Of a stretch of 64,000 nucleotides of DNA, positions 12,293 to 25,409 are shown one piece after another. Origin of the DNA: Polynucleobacter necessarius (GTDB taxonomy: Bacteria > Pseudomonadota > Gammaproteobacteria > Burkholderiales > Burkholderiaceae); NCBI RefSeq assembly GCF_900095205.1, contig NZ_LT606951.1, positions 1 to 64,000 on the forward strand, read 5' to 3'. The translations under genes and the position numbers were made by a program. Under the pieces are notes generated by a model. The model ran no database searches. It saw only the letters and a list, made by a program, of their open reading frames with translations, and was not told the origin of the DNA. Numbering within the stretch: the stretch's first letter is position 1; the number at the start of each line of letters is the position of its first letter.

Positions 12293-14419
12293 TTAAATTG
12301 CAATGGGATCGCGCTCAATTAACCAACGTACGCGACCTTCCTTGCCAATACGCCCCTGAGAATGTTCACGCAAATATCGATCCATTGCCTCTAGTAATTC
12401 CTGTAAATCTTTACGGCCTCCCGATTCAATCAATAGCTGAGCGCGCTCAGTACCAGCGACCCTCATCACTGGTTTAGGTACTGGATCGCAAACCTTAAGG
12501 CCTTTGAATATCAGGCCTTGAGATTGCACATGTCTCTTCAAAATACTCAAAAACAGAATGGCCTTATCTAAACTTTTAGCTTCTGCATGTATTAGGGCCT
12601 GATAAGAAAACGGGGGCAAGCCCGCTTCTTTTCTTTCGTTTGCCGTGAAAGATAAAAATCCATCTACATCATGTCGCAATAAATACTGAAAAACAGCGGC
12701 CTCTGGAAACTGGGTTTCGATATAAATTGCGCCGCCAGTTTCACCATCTTTATTTGCACGCCCCGCCCTACCCGCGACCTGGACTAATTGCGCAAATAAT
12801 CTCTCTGCAGCTCTAAAGTCTTGAGAAAACAATCTGCTGTCGGCATCCAGCACTGCAACTAAGCCAATATTTTGATAGTCGTGCCCCTTAGCAATCATCT
12901 GGGTTCCAACGACAATATCTACGCTTCCCGCATGTATCTTCTGAAAAAGCTCTTCAGCCCCTTTAATCTTTCTGCTTGAGTCTGTATCAACGCGCAACAC
13001 TCTGGCGCCAGGCCACATCTCTTCAAAAGAATCCTCTATCTTTTGAGTGCCCTGACCTAAGGTCTTTAGATCACTATTTCCACAGTCAGGACAATGAATG
13101 AGTATTGACTTAACCAATCCACAGTGATGGCAACTCAATACCGACTTCTTACCCAATGCTCCGGCTTTGTGAAGCACCATATATGAGCTACATTGCCCGC
13201 ATTTAGATAACCATGAACAGGCACTACAACTGAGAACGGGGGCGTAGCCCCTGCGATTAATCAGTATTAAGCTTTGTTGCTTGCTTTCCAAGCTTTGACT
13301 AACTGCTTTTGCAAGCATCTTTGTAATCAGGCTTTTTGATTTTGGCTTATCTTCATCGCCCGGACTAAATTGGGTTTGTGGATCACGAGTATTTACCAAA
13401 TGCACTTGTGGCAAGCTTGCGCCTTGGGCACGCTGATCTAGTCGAATATATTCGTAGCGACCTGATTGTGCAGCCATCCAAGTTTCTAGAGAGGGGGTAG
13501 CCGATGCCAATAGGATTGGTATCTTAAGGTCGTGAGCGCGCCAAATTACAAGATCTCGCGCAGAGTATCTGATGCCATCTTGCTGCTTATAAGACGGATC
13601 GTTTTCCTCATCTACAACTATTGCACGTAGATTAGGCAAGGGGGTTAAAGCTGCAAGACGTGTACCTAAAATAATTTGGGCTTTACCTGTCATGGCATCA
13701 TGCCATGCGATGCCTCTGACCTTTTCACTCACCCCGCTATGAAGCACAACCATTTTCTTCTCAGGAAAGTAGGCCCGCACTCTACGTTCTAGCTGCGGTG
13801 TTAAATTGATTTCTGGTACCAAGAGCAACACTTGTGCGCTTGTGTCATCTAATATTCCGCTAAGCCAATTTAAAAATATAGCGGTCTTTCCACTTCCTGT
13901 TTGGCCTTGCAAAAGTATTGCTTTGAATTCATTTGAAGGGCAAGCGCGTAATTTTTTTAATGCGAGCAGCTGTCCATCATTCAAATGGTTTTCATCTACA
14001 AATCCCTCGACTATCTCTTGCTTATTTTTTTTCTTTTTCTTTTCTATATCGCTTGCTAACCTCTTTGGGATTTTTTCCCATTCATCTGGCTTTTTCCACA
14101 TCTGTGGGATTGTTGGAATGATGGTCTCTCCAAGCGCGTGGATGTAATACTGGCTTGCGAAGTACATTAAGCGCAGGACGGCCGGATCTAATGGGGGAAG
14201 TGGGGCACGTCTGGTTACATTCTTTAATTTATGAACTTCATAATTAGAGTGAGCGCTTACTTTAATAATCACTCCAGCTAAAAATGTTCGCCCAAAGGGA
14301 ACTTCTACGAGCACCCCAATAGCTGGTAGGCCACCTAATAAGCTCTCATCCCATAAGTAGTCAAAGCCCTGCACTAGGGGCTTGTCAACAACGACCTGAA
14401 CTACTATTGGAGGATGCAT
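12293..14419 (-). CDS. priA: primosomal replication restart helicase PriA
   Basis: The 708-residue protein has all PriA parts: N-terminal DNA-binding domain, Walker A GQTGSGKT, helicase motif II, SATPSLETW, the eight zinc-binding cysteines (CSACSWLSKCGQC, CHHCG, CPDCG) and motif VI QVAGRAGR. It reloads the replisome at stalled forks. One oddity is helicase motif II, which reads VVDEENDPSYKQQ instead of the usual DEEHD (His to Asn, codon AAC). The gene is otherwise intact. It ends three bases from the broken gcvH, convergent. Two DnaA-box-like sequences lie 27-47 bases upstream of its start. Confidence 0.95.
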   Translation of the reverse strand: MHPPIVVQVVVDKPLVQGFDYLWDESLLGGLPAIGVLVEVPFGRTFLAGVIIKVSAHSNYEVHKLKNVTRRAPLPPLDPAVLRLMYFASQYYIHALGETIIPTIPQMWKKPDEWEKIPKRLASDIEKKKKKNKQEIVEGFVDENHLNDGQLLALKKLRACPSNEFKAILLQGQTGSGKTAIFLNWLSGILDDTSAQVLLLVPEINLTPQLERRVRAYFPEKKMVVLHSGVSEKVRGIAWHDAMTGKAQIILGTRLAALTPLPNLRAIVVDEENDPSYKQQDGIRYSARDLVIWRAHDLKIPILLASATPSLETWMAAQSGRYEYIRLDQRAQGASLPQVHLVNTRDPQTQFSPGDEDKPKSKSLITKMLAKAVSQSLESKQQSLILINRRGYAPVLSCSACSWLSKCGQCSSYMVLHKAGALGKKSVLSCHHCGLVKSILIHCPDCGNSDLKTLGQGTQKIEDSFEEMWPGARVLRVDTDSSRKIKGAEELFQKIHAGSVDIVVGTQMIAKGHDYQNIGLVAVLDADSRLFSQDFRAAERLFAQLVQVAGRAGRANKDGETGGAIYIETQFPEAAVFQYLLRHDVDGFLSFTANERKEAGLPPFSYQALIHAEAKSLDKAILFLSILKRHVQSQGLIFKGLKVCDPVPKPVMRVAGTERAQLLIESGGRKDLQELLEAMDRYLREHSQGRIGKEGRVRWLIERDPIAI

Positions 14420-14684
14420 GATTTACTTCAAATTTCTATTTAGCTTGTGGATAAGTCTGTGGATATCATCCAAAGTTTCTGATTTATAAGCTAATTTATT
14501 GGCTCACAATTTTTGCACCTATTTAAAGCTTTTTTGTTATTTTACTTATAAAACAATGACTTATGAAGGTATTCGAAAGTGAATTTTCACATTTAATCGC
14601 AATCTCACTGAATTTTAAATTATGTCGCTAACTGTGCATAACTTTCGCTAAAAATTTTGGCGGCAAGTTAGCAATCACTCAGTA
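14420..14684. promoter_or_regulatory. AT-rich intergenic region with DnaA-box-like sites (priA upstream, hemE downstream)
   Basis: The 265-base gap holds no gene. It contains TGTGGATAA at 14446-14454 (perfect complement of TTATCCACA), TGTGGATAT at 14458-14466 (one mismatch) and TGTGCATAA at 14633-14641 (fits TTATNCACA). Between them lies a long AT-rich stretch (about 14500-14560). It must contain the priA promoter. The density of boxes suggests DnaA control of priA or an auxiliary origin-like element. Confidence 0.5.
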
Positions 14685-15797
14685 TTACGACTTTGACCTG
14701 AGAGCCCTGGAGCGATTTATAACAGCCTCAGCAAGCGCAGTCACACTCTCAGGGGGGGTGAACTGCGAAATGCCATGACCCAAATTAAACACATGGCCAT
14801 CCAATGGATGCAAATTACCCTTTAGGGCGGGCGCACTCGCCAAGTCCTCTAGAAGAAGATTTGCTTGCTCTGCAATTTGTTTTGCTTCTGCGAACAAAAT
14901 CAGCGGGTCTAAATTACCTTGTAATGCCAATGGCTTATTCATGGCAAGCAACTGTTTTCTTGCGCGACTAAGTGACATTGTCCAATCGATCGCAATGACA
15001 TCCGCACCAACCTGGGCCATATCATTCAACCATATTGCACCACCCTTGGTGAACATGATTACTGGAACCTTACGGCCCTCATGTTCGCGCGGCAATAGTG
15101 CGATGACTTTTTGCATAGAGGCCAAAGAAATCTTTTGATACCAGCCATCCGGCAGCATGCCGCCCCAGGTATCAAAAATCATCAATGCTTGTGCACCAGC
15201 CTTTACTTGTTCAGTTAAATAGGCGGCAACAGATTGTGCATTGATATCCAAGATCTGTTGCATCAAGTTTGGACGACTAAATATCATAGTTTTTGCATGA
15301 CGAAAGTCATCTGCACTGGAACCATCAATCATGTAGCATGCCAGTGTCCATGGGCTTCCTGAAAAACCAATCAATGGAACACGCTGCTTACCATTTTGAA
15401 TGAGAGCCTTACGAATTTCTGAAACTGCATCGAAGACATATTTGAGCTGATCCATATCAGCTACACGCAATTTCTCGACCGCCTCTTCGGTGCGAAGAGG
15501 GCGATCAAAGCTCGGGCCTTCGCCTGCAGTAAATTTCAAACCCAACCCCATTGCATCAGGAATGGTCAAAATATCCGAGAACAAAATTGCCGCGTCCAAT
15601 GGATAACGATCCAATGGCTGAAGGGTTACTTCAGTGGCGTATGAAGGATTTTTAGCAAGCCCTAGAAAACTTCCAGCTCTCGATCGCGTTGCGTTGTATT
15701 CGGGCAGATATCGACCCGCTTGTCGCATGAGCCAAAGCGGTGTTTGATCAACCGCTTTGCCCAGGCAGGCCTTTAAAAACCGATCATTTAACAACAA
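14685..15797 (-). CDS. hemE: uroporphyrinogen decarboxylase
   Basis: The 370-residue protein matches HemE along its length: [10 protein letters not shown], the catalytic Asp in [43 protein letters not shown] and HVFNLGHGI. It removes four carboxyl groups from uroporphyrinogen III to give coproporphyrinogen III in haem synthesis. The start is a TTG at 15797 (a second TTG follows at once); no strong ribosome binding site is visible. The gene follows atpC by 18 bases and may be read as part of the ATP synthase operon. Confidence 0.93.
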   Translation of the reverse strand: MLLNDRFLKACLGKAVDQTPLWLMRQAGRYLPEYNATRSRAGSFLGLAKNPSYATEVTLQPLDRYPLDAAILFSDILTIPDAMGLGLKFTAGEGPSFDRPLRTEEAVEKLRVADMDQLKYVFDAVSEIRKALIQNGKQRVPLIGFSGSPWTLACYMIDGSSADDFRHAKTMIFSRPNLMQQILDINAQSVAAYLTEQVKAGAQALMIFDTWGGMLPDGWYQKISLASMQKVIALLPREHEGRKVPVIMFTKGGAIWLNDMAQVGADVIAIDWTMSLSRARKQLLAMNKPLALQGNLDPLILFAEAKQIAEQANLLLEDLASAPALKGNLHPLDGHVFNLGHGISQFTPPESVTALAEAVINRSRALRSKS

Positions 15798-15815
15798 GGA
15801 GATGACTGGTGGCTA

Positions 15816-16232
15816 TTACTTTTTACGACGGAAACGAGCAATCGCTGCTAACTGCGCAGCTGCCATTGCAAACTCAGATTGGGCCAAGGCCAAATCAAAT
15901 TCAGTACCACGATTTTGCATCGCTTCTTCGGCACGTTTCTTGGCTTCAATTGCTTTAGCCTCATCAAGATCATGCCCACGAATAGCAGTGTCCGCTAATA
16001 CAGTAACGTGATCCGGCTGAACTTCTAAATAGCCACCTGCTACGAAAACAAACTCTTCATCACCATCAGCTTTTTCAATACGAACTGAACCTGGACGAAT
16101 ACGTGTAATCAAAGGAGTGTGGCCGCGCAAAATGCCGAGCTCACCACTTTCGCCAGGAAGCGCAACAAACTTGGCTTCCCCACTGAAAATAGACTGCTCA
16201 GCACTTACTACATCGACGCGTATGGTTGACAT
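15816..16232 (-). CDS. atpC: ATP synthase epsilon subunit
   Basis: The 138-residue protein has the F1 epsilon beta-sandwich ([35 protein letters not shown]) and the C-terminal helical hairpin that inhibits hydrolysis. It is the last gene of the atpIBEFHAGDC cluster, 12 bases after atpD. Confidence 0.95.
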   Translation of the reverse strand: MSTIRVDVVSAEQSIFSGEAKFVALPGESGELGILRGHTPLITRIRPGSVRIEKADGDEEFVFVAGGYLEVQPDHVTVLADTAIRGHDLDEAKAIEAKKRAEEAMQNRGTEFDLALAQSEFAMAAAQLAAIARFRRKK

Positions 16233-16244
16233 AATTTCCCTAAA

Positions 16245-17660
<1,416 letters not shown>

Positions 17661-17700
17661 TTAATTCCTGAATTCTTTCGTATTCCTAAACGCTGACCGC

Positions 17701-18570
17701 TTAAACCGCAGCCGCTCCGCCAACAATCTCTGACAACTCTTTAGTAATAGCGGCTTGCCGTGTCTTGTTGCAATCCAATTGCAATTCGCCAATTACGTTC
17801 TTCGCATTGTCGGAGGCAGCCTTCATTGAGACCATGCGTGCAGACTGCTCAGAAGCCATGTTTTCAGCAACTGCCTGATAAATCATTGCCTCAACGTAAC
17901 GCTTTAACAGGCCATTTAAAATGGACTCTGCATCAGGTTCGTAGATGTAATCCCAAGAGTTCCCTGCTTTCTCTTCTGGAGTCAAAGTCTCTGGCTTCAA
18001 AGGTAAGAGTTTTTCTAAAACAGGCTCTTGCTTCATTGCATTTACAAAGCGGGTGTACGCCAAATAAACAGCATCAATCTCACCACGCTCAAACGCTTCT
18101 AATTGGGCTGTTATTGCACCAATCAAAACATCCAAATGTGGCGTATCGCCAACTTGAATAGTTTGAGAAATGAGCTTTGCTTTTGAGCGATTCAAAAATT
18201 GCAAACCTTTTGAACCAATTGCGGTGTACGCAATCTCAATATTTTTATCTTGCAAATCGCGCACTTGGTTAGCAATCAAACGCAAGACGTTGGTATTTAA
18301 ACCGCCGCACAAGCCTTTGTCTGTTGTAACCAAAATCGTACCAACCTTCTTCACTTCACGAGTTGCCATGTAAGCAGTGCGGAACTCAGGATTTGCTTTA
18401 GAAAGGTTAGCAATAATCTCACGAATTTTTTCGGCGTAAGGGCGCGCATTACGCATGCGCTCTTGGGCGCGACGCATTTTAGATGCGGCGACCATTTCCA
18501 TTGCCTTCGTGATCTTGCGTGTGTTTTGCACGCTCTTGATCTTAGATCGTATCTCTTTTGTGCTTGCCAT
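17701..18570 (-). CDS. atpG: ATP synthase gamma subunit
   Basis: The 289-residue rotor shaft has the N-terminal helix ([20 protein letters not shown]), [12 protein letters not shown], and the conserved C-terminal helix ([17 protein letters not shown], here [19 protein letters not shown]). It is complete and lies 17 bases after atpA. Confidence 0.97.
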   Translation of the reverse strand: MASTKEIRSKIKSVQNTRKITKAMEMVAASKMRRAQERMRNARPYAEKIREIIANLSKANPEFRTAYMATREVKKVGTILVTTDKGLCGGLNTNVLRLIANQVRDLQDKNIEIAYTAIGSKGLQFLNRSKAKLISQTIQVGDTPHLDVLIGAITAQLEAFERGEIDAVYLAYTRFVNAMKQEPVLEKLLPLKPETLTPEEKAGNSWDYIYEPDAESILNGLLKRYVEAMIYQAVAENMASEQSARMVSMKAASDNAKNVIGELQLDCNKTRQAAITKELSEIVGGAAAV

Positions 18571-18587
18571 GATTTATGCGAGCCCTC

Positions 18588-20129
18588 TTAGAAAGAGGCA
18601 GAACGCTTGTAATCCTCAATGGCGGCGCGCAAAGCAGCTTCATCATCTTTGCTCAAGTCTTTAGTTTCTTCAATACGTGCAACTAAGTCAGCATACTTAG
18701 ATTTCAAATGATCTTGCAAGCCTTTTTCGAAAGCCAATACGTTCTTCACTTCAAGGTCATCGAAGAAGCCATTATTCACAGCGTAGAGTGAAGCAGCCAT
18801 TTCCCAAACTTGGAGTAGCTTGTATTGTGCTTGCTTACACAATTCAGTAACGCGACGACCGCGCTCAAGCTGCTTGCGGGTAGCTTCGTCGAGGTCGGAT
18901 GCGAACTGAGCAAACGCTGCCAATTCACGATATTGCGCTAAGTCGGTACGAATACCACCAGACAATTTTTTAATAACTTTAGTTTGTGCAGCTCCACCAA
19001 CGCGGGATACAGAAATACCGGCGTTGATCGCAGGACGAATACCGGCATTAAACAAGTCTGTTTCCAAGAAGATCTGGCCGTCGGTAATCGAAATTACGTT
19101 GGTTGGAACGAATGCAGAAACGTCACCAGCCTGAGTTTCAATAATTGGCAATGCTGTTAAAGAGCCAGTTTTACCTTTTACTGCGCCGTTGGTGAACTTC
19201 TCAACGTACTCGGCATTTACACGAGCAGCGCGCTCAAGCAAACGTGAGTGGAGATAAAACACGTCGCCAGGATATGCTTCACGGCCTGGTGGGCGGCGGA
19301 GCAACAAGGAAATTTGACGATAAGCAACGGCTTGTTTAGTCAAGTCGTCGTAAACAATCAAAGCATCTTCACCGCGGTCGCGGAAGTATTCGCCCATGGT
19401 GCAACCTGCATATGCAGAGAGATACTGCATCGCTGCAGACTCAGACGCACTCGCTGCAACAACAACGGTGTACTCCATTGCGCCCAATTCTGTGAGTTTG
19501 CGAACAACGTTAGCAATCGTGGAAGCTTTTTGACCGATCGCCACATAAATGCAATAAACGCCTTTGCCTTTTTGGTTAATGATCGCATCAACCGCAACTG
19601 CTGTCTTACCAGTTTGACGGTCACCAATGATCAACTCACGCTGACCACGGCCAATTGGAACCATCGCATCAATCGCCTTCAAACCAGTTTGAACTGGCTG
19701 GCTAACAGACTGACGTGCGATAACGCCAGGAGCAACTTTTTCAATGAAGTCAGTCAACCTTGTATTGATTGGGCCTTTGCCATCAATCGGCTGACCGAGA
19801 GCGTTTACAACGCGACCGAGCAATTCTGGGCCAACTGGAACTTCCAAAATGCGGCCAGTACATTTCACTGGGTCGCCTTCTTTAATATGGGTGTACTCAC
19901 CCAGCACTACGGCACCAACAGAATCACGCTCAAGGTTTAATGCGAGGCCGATAGTGTTGTTAGGAAACTCCAACATTTCGCCCTGCATAACGCCTGACAA
20001 GCCATGTACGCGGCAAATACCGTCGGTCACTGAAATAACAGTGCCTTCGTTGCGAACTTGGGAGTCAACACCCAATTCGCTAATTCGGCTTTTTATCAGC
20101 TCCCTGATCTCGGAAGGGTTGAGTTGCAT
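18588..20129 (-). CDS. atpA: ATP synthase alpha subunit
   Basis: The protein of about 513 residues starts [16 protein letters not shown] at the ATG at 20129, the standard start for betaproteobacteria; the frame is open 15 codons further but without family similarity. Walker [10 protein letters not shown] and the arginine-finger region ([13 protein letters not shown]) are present. It is non-catalytic and pairs with beta in F1. A long antisense frame across it is fortuitous. Confidence 0.97.
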   Translation of the reverse strand: MQLNPSEIRELIKSRISELGVDSQVRNEGTVISVTDGICRVHGLSGVMQGEMLEFPNNTIGLALNLERDSVGAVVLGEYTHIKEGDPVKCTGRILEVPVGPELLGRVVNALGQPIDGKGPINTRLTDFIEKVAPGVIARQSVSQPVQTGLKAIDAMVPIGRGQRELIIGDRQTGKTAVAVDAIINQKGKGVYCIYVAIGQKASTIANVVRKLTELGAMEYTVVVAASASESAAMQYLSAYAGCTMGEYFRDRGEDALIVYDDLTKQAVAYRQISLLLRRPPGREAYPGDVFYLHSRLLERAARVNAEYVEKFTNGAVKGKTGSLTALPIIETQAGDVSAFVPTNVISITDGQIFLETDLFNAGIRPAINAGISVSRVGGAAQTKVIKKLSGGIRTDLAQYRELAAFAQFASDLDEATRKQLERGRRVTELCKQAQYKLLQVWEMAASLYAVNNGFFDDLEVKNVLAFEKGLQDHLKSKYADLVARIEETKDLSKDDEAALRAAIEDYKRSASF

Positions 20130-20174
20130 TACTTGCTCCTGGGTCTTATTTCGTATGTTCTTAATAGGGATCAC

Positions 20175-20711
20175 TTATGCGCCAAGACTTGCTTGCATTT
20201 GAGCTAACTGGGCCTTAACTGAACTATCCATCACTTCATCATCAACTTGAATGCGTACTCCGCCAATCAATGTTGGATCAACTTGAATAGTTGGGCGCAA
20301 TTCTTTACCCCCAAAGCGCTTCTTCAAGCTTGACAACAAATCATTTAACGCAGAACCCTCTAAAGGGAATGCGCTGGTAATGTTTACTTCTGCCGCACCT
20401 TCGCTCTTATTCTTCATTGCTTCAAACTGATTAGCAATTTCAGGAACAGCTGATAAGCGGTGGTTTTGATTTACAAGATTTAAAAAGCTGGCAACCTTTC
20501 CATCTAGCTTGGTCTTAACCATGCCAGAAAGTAGCTTGCTTAAATCGTCAGCGGATACTTTTGGGTTGTTCGACAAAGCAGCAATCTCCGGCATAGCGGC
20601 AAGTTGCGCTAATTCATTTAATTGCTCCAAACATCCAGCGAGCTCAGCCGGCTTAGTGCTTTGAAAAAGCGCTTCCGCATAAGGACGTGCAATGGTGGCT
20701 AAATCAGCCAT
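20175..20711 (-). CDS. atpH: ATP synthase delta subunit
   Basis: The 178-residue protein has the delta/OSCP signature: TIARPYAEALF near the N-terminus and the C-terminal LIGGVRIQVDDEVMDSSVKAQL. It joins F1 to the peripheral stalk. One base separates it from atpF. Confidence 0.96.
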   Translation of the reverse strand: MADLATIARPYAEALFQSTKPAELAGCLEQLNELAQLAAMPEIAALSNNPKVSADDLSKLLSGMVKTKLDGKVASFLNLVNQNHRLSAVPEIANQFEAMKNKSEGAAEVNITSAFPLEGSALNDLLSSLKKRFGGKELRPTIQVDPTLIGGVRIQVDDEVMDSSVKAQLAQMQASLGA

Positions 20712-20712
20712 A

Positions 20713-21183
20713 TCAAAGTTCTGCCTTTAGTTGGTCAAGTAATTGGCCGTGCGCTTTCGCATCAATTTCACGACGCAAAATTTGCTCAGCACCTTTAACA
20801 GCAAGCACTGCAACTTCTGCGCGCAAAACTTCGCGGGCACGAGTAACTTGCTGTGCTGCATCTTGTTGCGCCTGAGAAATGATTCGAGCGGCTTCAGCCT
20901 GTGCGTTAGCACGAATTTCTTCGGCTGACATTTGTGCACGTTTTTCGGCTTCAGCAACGCGTTGAACACCTTCTTGACGTGCTTTATTTAATTCTTGCTC
21001 GGCTTCATTGCTAGCTAGCGCAAGCGCTTCTTTGCCACGCTCGGCAGCTGCTAAACCATCAGCAATTTTGCTTGAACGCTCATCTAACGCCTTAACTAGC
21101 GGTGGCCACACAAATTGTGCAACAACCCACCATAAGACGAAGAAAACGATCATTTGCGCGAATAGGGTCGCGTTCAGATTCAC
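20713..21183 (-). CDS. atpF: ATP synthase b subunit
   Basis: The 156-residue protein has one N-terminal membrane helix ([19 protein letters not shown]) and a long, Ala/Glu/Arg-rich coiled coil. This is the typical peripheral stalk b subunit, which works as a dimer in Fo. It is complete. Confidence 0.97.
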   Translation of the reverse strand: MNLNATLFAQMIVFFVLWWVVAQFVWPPLVKALDERSSKIADGLAAAERGKEALALASNEAEQELNKARQEGVQRVAEAEKRAQMSAEEIRANAQAEAARIISQAQQDAAQQVTRAREVLRAEVAVLAVKGAEQILRREIDAKAHGQLLDQLKAEL

Positions 21184-21246
21184 GATATTCCTTTCAGTAT
21201 TGTTGAGAACAGTTGGATGACCCGTTGGTCACCCATGCCAAAACAA

Positions 21247-22437
<1,191 letters not shown>

Positions 22438-22474
22438 TTAACTAGTCCTTTGTTTCAATCTCAATTGTCACTAC

Positions 22475-22972
22475 TTAGCGCCACAACCACGCTAGCCAAA
22501 CACACTTCAAGGCAAGCAGGTAAGTCACCAACAAGGGGACCCAAAGCACGCCAGGGATGAAATACGCTACCCCTATAAACAACATTAGCGTTACGACGAT
22601 TTTGATAAATTCGCCAGAAACCAATGCCGCTAAAAATCTTCCTGAATTCAATCTTCTTTGCGATTTTTTTGCCAATTCCAACCTTATTAAAAACAACGTT
22701 GTAGGCAAGACGCTAATTAAACCACCTAAAAAGGCCGACTGAGTATAAAGGCTTACCCCTACCGGCTCCCCAAAAAACGACCAAATCACCATGCTGATCG
22801 CTGTAATCAACAATTGAGTCAATACTATTTTCCAAGGCGAAAGGGCCCTGTATTTTGACGCGTTGCTTTGCTGCAACGCAACAATTTCTTCCCTGCTGTA
22901 GACCCGAATTACTTCCTCTTCGGGCTCATCCCATTCATTTGCCTCGGAAAATTGATTTTTTTGAGGAATCAA
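22475..22972 (-). CDS. atpI: ATP synthase assembly protein I
   Basis: The 165-residue protein has a charged cytoplasmic N-terminus of about 50 residues and four hydrophobic segments. Its place as first gene before atpB and its size identify it as AtpI, which helps c-ring assembly. The start is a TTG at 22972. The cluster promoter should lie in the 69-base gap to parB or further upstream, since parA and parB are on the same strand. Confidence 0.85.
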   Translation of the reverse strand: MIPQKNQFSEANEWDEPEEEVIRVYSREEIVALQQSNASKYRALSPWKIVLTQLLITAISMVIWSFFGEPVGVSLYTQSAFLGGLISVLPTTLFLIRLELAKKSQRRLNSGRFLAALVSGEFIKIVVTLMLFIGVAYFIPGVLWVPLLVTYLLALKCVWLAWLWR

Positions 22973-23041
22973 TTTAGCCCCGAAAGTTTAATGTGTGCAG
23001 TGCAATATGTCAAAGTATTTGGGGACATTTTTCGGCCTAAT

Positions 23042-23932
23042 TTATGACTCAATACCCAACTTTTTTAACAAGGAATCTAGTTCGTCAAATTGGCTAAAGC
23101 GAATTCTGAGCTCTCCACCTTTACCCTTGAGCTTAAATTCAGTATTTAAACCGATTAAATCTGCGATTTCTTGCGTTAACCGCTGCATATCGGGATCGCT
23201 GCTGGGCGTAGAGGCACCAGACTTACTTTTCGTTTTTTTGTCGCCTATTTGACCGCCGGCAATTACCAAAGCTGCCGTCATCCTTTCCGCCTCGCGCACA
23301 GATAAACCTTGTGCGGAAATTCTTTGCGCCAAAGCCACCTGACTAGCGCCCGGCAGCGGCAGAAGTGCGCGTGCATGCCCCATATCAATATCGCCTGCAA
23401 GCAACATGGCTTGTACAGGCTTTGCCAACTGGATGAGTCGCAATAGGTTTGTAATTGCACTACGAGACTTTCCTACCGCTTTCGCGGCCCGCTCATGTGT
23501 AAAGCCAAATTCTTCGATCAATCTAGCCAAGCCTTGTGATTCTTCAAGAGGATTTAAATCCTCACGCTGTATATTTTCTACTAAGGCCATTGCTGCAGCA
23601 GCTTGGTCATCCGCACCCGAAACCAATACAGGAACTTCTTTTAAGCCGGCAATAGTTGCCGCATGAAAACGTCTTTCGCCTGCAATAATTTCGTATTTGT
23701 CAGGAGCAACTAGGCGAACCAACAATGGCTGCATTACACCCTGCTCGCGAATGCTCTCTGCTAATTCTTGCAACGCGCCGGCCTCCATTTTTTGGCGCGG
23801 CTGATATTTGCCAGCTTGAAGTGCAGTTAGCGGCAAACGATTAATCTCGCCCGAAGGTTTTGTTTCTAAGGTTTTTTCTCCAAGCAAAACCTCGAGACCT
23901 CTTCCCAAACCCTTTTTCTTAATAGCAACCAT
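23042..23932 (-). CDS. parB: chromosome-partitioning protein ParB
   Basis: The 296-residue protein has the CTP-binding ParB/Srx domain with QPRQKME and GERRFHAA, the helix-turn-helix (HERAAKAVGKSRSAITNLLRL) for parS binding, and a C-terminal dimerisation segment. It loads at parS and spreads as a clamp. Two perfect parS sites lie 2-3.5 kb upstream. It follows parA by 23 bases. Confidence 0.96.
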   Translation of the reverse strand: MVAIKKKGLGRGLEVLLGEKTLETKPSGEINRLPLTALQAGKYQPRQKMEAGALQELAESIREQGVMQPLLVRLVAPDKYEIIAGERRFHAATIAGLKEVPVLVSGADDQAAAAMALVENIQREDLNPLEESQGLARLIEEFGFTHERAAKAVGKSRSAITNLLRLIQLAKPVQAMLLAGDIDMGHARALLPLPGASQVALAQRISAQGLSVREAERMTAALVIAGGQIGDKKTKSKSGASTPSSDPDMQRLTQEIADLIGLNTEFKLKGKGGELRIRFSQFDELDSLLKKLGIES

Positions 23933-23955
23933 ATTATTTATATTCTTTTTAGAAA

Positions 23956-24726
23956 TTACATCTGCTTGATACGCTCAACCATTTCCGCACCAAACTCTAA
24001 ATAAGCCTTTGCACCGCGAGATAATTTGTCAAATGCAACACCAGGAAGCCCGTAGGACGGGGCTTCGGCAAGACGCACATTGCGCGGAATAATAGTTTTG
24101 AACACCTTGTCGCCAAAGTGTTCAAGCAACTGATCGGATACCTGCTGTTGTAATGTCATGCGCGCATCAAACATCACGCGCAATAATCCAATGATCACTA
24201 AATCGGGATTTAAATTCGCATGCACCTGCTTGATGGTATTTACTAAATCTGAGAGTCCTTCCAATGCAAAGTATTCACACTGCATTGGGACAATCACTCC
24301 ATTTGCTGCACATAATCCATTTAGCGTTAGCAAAGACAGTGTAGGTGGACAATCAATCAAAATAAAGTCGTAGTCATTCGTCACTTCTGCAAGCGCATCT
24401 TTTAAACGAGACTCCCGTAAACCCAAATCGACCAATTCAATTTCTGCTCCAGCTAAATCACGATTTGCGGGCAACACATCGTAACCAGAGCTTTCACAAC
24501 GTTTGGCACAGTCCCTAACTGAGGACATGCCAATCAACACTTGATATACGCTAGTATTTAAATCAGCCTTTTCAACTCCAGAGCCCATCGTTGCATTACC
24601 TTGAGGATCAAGGTCGACTAACAGCACGCGCTGTTGTAAGCCGGCTAAGCCTGCGGCCAAATTTACAGCTGTAGTGGTCTTACCAACGCCACCCTTTTGA
24701 TTTGCAATGCAGAAAATTTTTGCCAT
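23956..24726 (-). CDS. parA: chromosome-partitioning ATPase ParA
   Basis: The 256-residue Walker-type ATPase has the deviant Walker A KGGVGKTTTAVNLAAGL, DLDPQGNATMGSG and DCPPTLSLLTLNGL. It moves ParB-parS complexes apart at replication. Genes parA-parB after rsmG and mnmG are the usual betaproteobacterial order. Confidence 0.97.
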   Translation of the reverse strand: MAKIFCIANQKGGVGKTTTAVNLAAGLAGLQQRVLLVDLDPQGNATMGSGVEKADLNTSVYQVLIGMSSVRDCAKRCESSGYDVLPANRDLAGAEIELVDLGLRESRLKDALAEVTNDYDFILIDCPPTLSLLTLNGLCAANGVIVPMQCEYFALEGLSDLVNTIKQVHANLNPDLVIIGLLRVMFDARMTLQQQVSDQLLEHFGDKVFKTIIPRNVRLAEAPSYGLPGVAFDKLSRGAKAYLEFGAEMVERIKQM

Positions 24727-24739
24727 GGGTACCTTTTAC

Positions 24740-25409
24740 TTAAGAGGTGAGGGGGGGATTTTCTCACGGGGGCCAACACCAATAGGCGCCGCTCTACCGC
24801 CAAATTAGGAATATGAAGAGGCTCATCCGTGACGAGTCGCCAATCTTCCATACAAACATCTTGTATTTTTTCATCAGCACGCTTGGCTTTCATTGCAAAA
24901 ACAAGGCCGTCGGGCTTTAGATAGAGCAAAGACAACTCTAAAAAACGTGCAAGGTTTGGAAAAAGCGCGCGAAATTACTGCGTCAAATTGACCTAGTTGT
25001 TGCACAGCAACATATTCAACCCTCTCGCTAAGCACTTCAATATTTTTTGGCTTTAACTTTCCGCGTACATGCTGCAAAAATGCCGTTTTCTTCCGAATGG
25101 CCTCAATTAAAGTTAATCGCCACTCAGGCTGCAGGATTGCAATAGGTATCGCCAGCAACCCACCACCAGAGCCAAGATCAGCAATTCTGGGGCTTGAGTC
25201 TTTTAAAAACCGTCTTAGTACAGGCAAAACTGCAATAGAATCAATAAGATGTAAACTTATAAAATCTTTCTCGCCCTCGATCGTAGTAAGGTTATGCACC
25301 TGATTCCAGCACCCCATTTATTGCAAAAAAGCTCTAAATCAGCAATATTAGCAGGGCTTAACTCTAGTTTAAGCTCTTGTATTCCCAAAGCAAGCAAGCC
25401 GTCACTCAT
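24740..25409 (-). pseudogene. rsmG: 16S rRNA m7G527 methyltransferase RsmG, broken
   Basis: The gene overlaps the end of mnmG by ATGAGTGA. It carries recognisable RsmG pieces (WNQVHNLTTIEGEKDFISLHL, IADLGSGGGLLAIPIAI, ISRAF, LSLLYLKPDGLVFAMKAK), but in three frames. Shifts lie near 25312 (between Asn-Lys-Trp-Gly and WNQVHNL), near 24952 (just after ISRAF) and near 24755 in a run of seven C. RsmG methylates N7 of G527 in 16S rRNA; its loss in other bacteria gives low-level streptomycin resistance and is otherwise tolerated. No functional product is expected. Confidence 0.9.

Noticed and set aside
12293..14419. Plus-strand frames inside priA with runs of Phe (for example 13806-14147)
   Set aside because: They are complements of a Lys-rich linker in PriA and have no start signal or similarity.
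19248..19940. A 230-codon plus-strand frame antisense to atpA
   Set aside because: It is a shadow of the highly conserved atpA codons; composition and lack of family match argue against a gene.
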